A DNA stretch of 12,682 bases, taken from contig JABXKY010000230.1 of NCBI GenBank assembly GCA_013619005.1, positions 1 to 12,682 of the forward strand, written 5' to 3'. The notes below the pieces were generated by a model. The model searched no databases, had not been told where the DNA came from, and saw only the letters and a list, made by a program, of their open reading frames with translations. The stretch is from Candidatus Bathyarchaeota archaeon (GTDB lineage: Archaea > Thermoproteota > Bathyarchaeia > TCS64). Positions 12,507 through 12,682 of this stretch are shown here, piece by piece (position 1 is the stretch's first letter; each line of letters opens with the position of its first letter). The translations under genes were made by a program, and so were the position numbers.

Positions 12507-12682
12507 TTGCAGAACCATCTCCGAGAAATAATTGAGTTATTGCTATCTCTTGACAGCCCTACCCGTAGGAACGTCGAGCAGGCCAAGTTCGAGGTGACCA
12601 AGAGACATAACCTCGGCTATGTCCCGTCTAACTCGGAGCTGATAGCGCTACTAACGCCCGAGGAGAGGGAGAGATTGATCCC
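12507..12682 (+). CDS. elp3: Elp3 tRNA-modifying enzyme, N-terminal fragment
   Basis: Elp3 combines a radical-SAM and an acetyltransferase domain to form the carboxymethyl modification of wobble uridine (cm5U) in tRNA. Only the first 58 codons are present, cut by the window end. They match the archaeal Elp3 N-terminus: REIIELLLSLDSPTRRNVEQ, then KRHNLGYVPSNSELIALLTP and EERERLI. The Val-Pro-Ser-Asn-(Ala/Ser)-Glu-(Ile/Leu) motif, followed by TPEER, is the recognisable element. The radical-SAM cysteines lie beyond the window. TTG at 12507 is the only start candidate, since an in-frame TGA lies at 12498-12500 and nothing else intervenes. Confidence 0.88.
   Translation, partial: MQNHLREIIELLLSLDSPTRRNVEQAKFEVTKRHNLGYVPSNSELIALLTPEERERLI

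Noticed and set aside
1..12682. CRISPR array, insertion sequence, attachment site or phage/defence module
   Set aside because: No regularly spaced repeats, transposase, integrase, terminal inverted repeats or defence-gene motifs were seen; the tRNA has no partial duplicate of its 3' end in the window.

Overview
The window comes from an archaeon. Supporting evidence: eukaryote-type ribosomal proteins S8e and S30e, SRP19, the H/ACA protein Gar1, the RNase P protein Rnp3 (Rpp30), an Elp3 start, T-rich TATA-type promoters placed about 27-31 nt before several starts, and frequent TTG starts (scpA, scpB, rps8e, elp3). A complete SMC-ScpA-ScpB set and a true HypE point to a member of the TACK side of the Archaea, perhaps Bathyarchaeia-like. 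That placement is inference from gene content only.

Layout. 1-608: 3' part of a cis-prenyltransferase (uppS). 609-845: a gap with a hairpin, a direct repeat and a perfect palindrome before smc. 846-5759: the condensin operon smc-scpA-scpB, with overlapping stop/start codons. 5685-7675, minus strand: hypE, preceded by a CBS-domain/AlbA_2 gene whose first CBS domain is broken by two apparent one-base losses. 7777-8832: rps8e, srp19 and gar1, an information-processing cluster with a strong TATA box. 8824-9996, minus strand: a bacterial-type alanine racemase with a leaderless archaeal promoter. 10180-10255, minus strand: tRNA-Arg(UCG) with encoded CCA. 10405-12275: a COG1325 RNA-binding protein, rnp3, and a metallo-beta-lactamase-fold hydrolase whose N-terminus seems lost to a one-base frameshift. 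12294-12682: rps30e (58 codons) and the beginning of elp3.

How the genes relate. SMC, ScpA and ScpB form one chromosome-organising complex and are translationally coupled. Rps8e, Srp19, Gar1, COG1325, Rnp3, Rps30e and Elp3 serve ribosome, SRP, pseudouridylation, RNase P and tRNA-modification functions. HypE makes the cyanide ligands of [NiFe] hydrogenases and implies hydrogenases elsewhere in the genome. Alr is the outlier.

I found no CRISPR array, insertion sequence, phage module or clearly novel multi-gene system. The points most worth a second look are three probable homopolymer-type frameshifts (one hides the natural start of the hydrolase), the 75-bp scpB/hypE antisense overlap covering HypE's essential C-terminal Cys codon, the archaeal alanine racemase, and the structured gap before smc.
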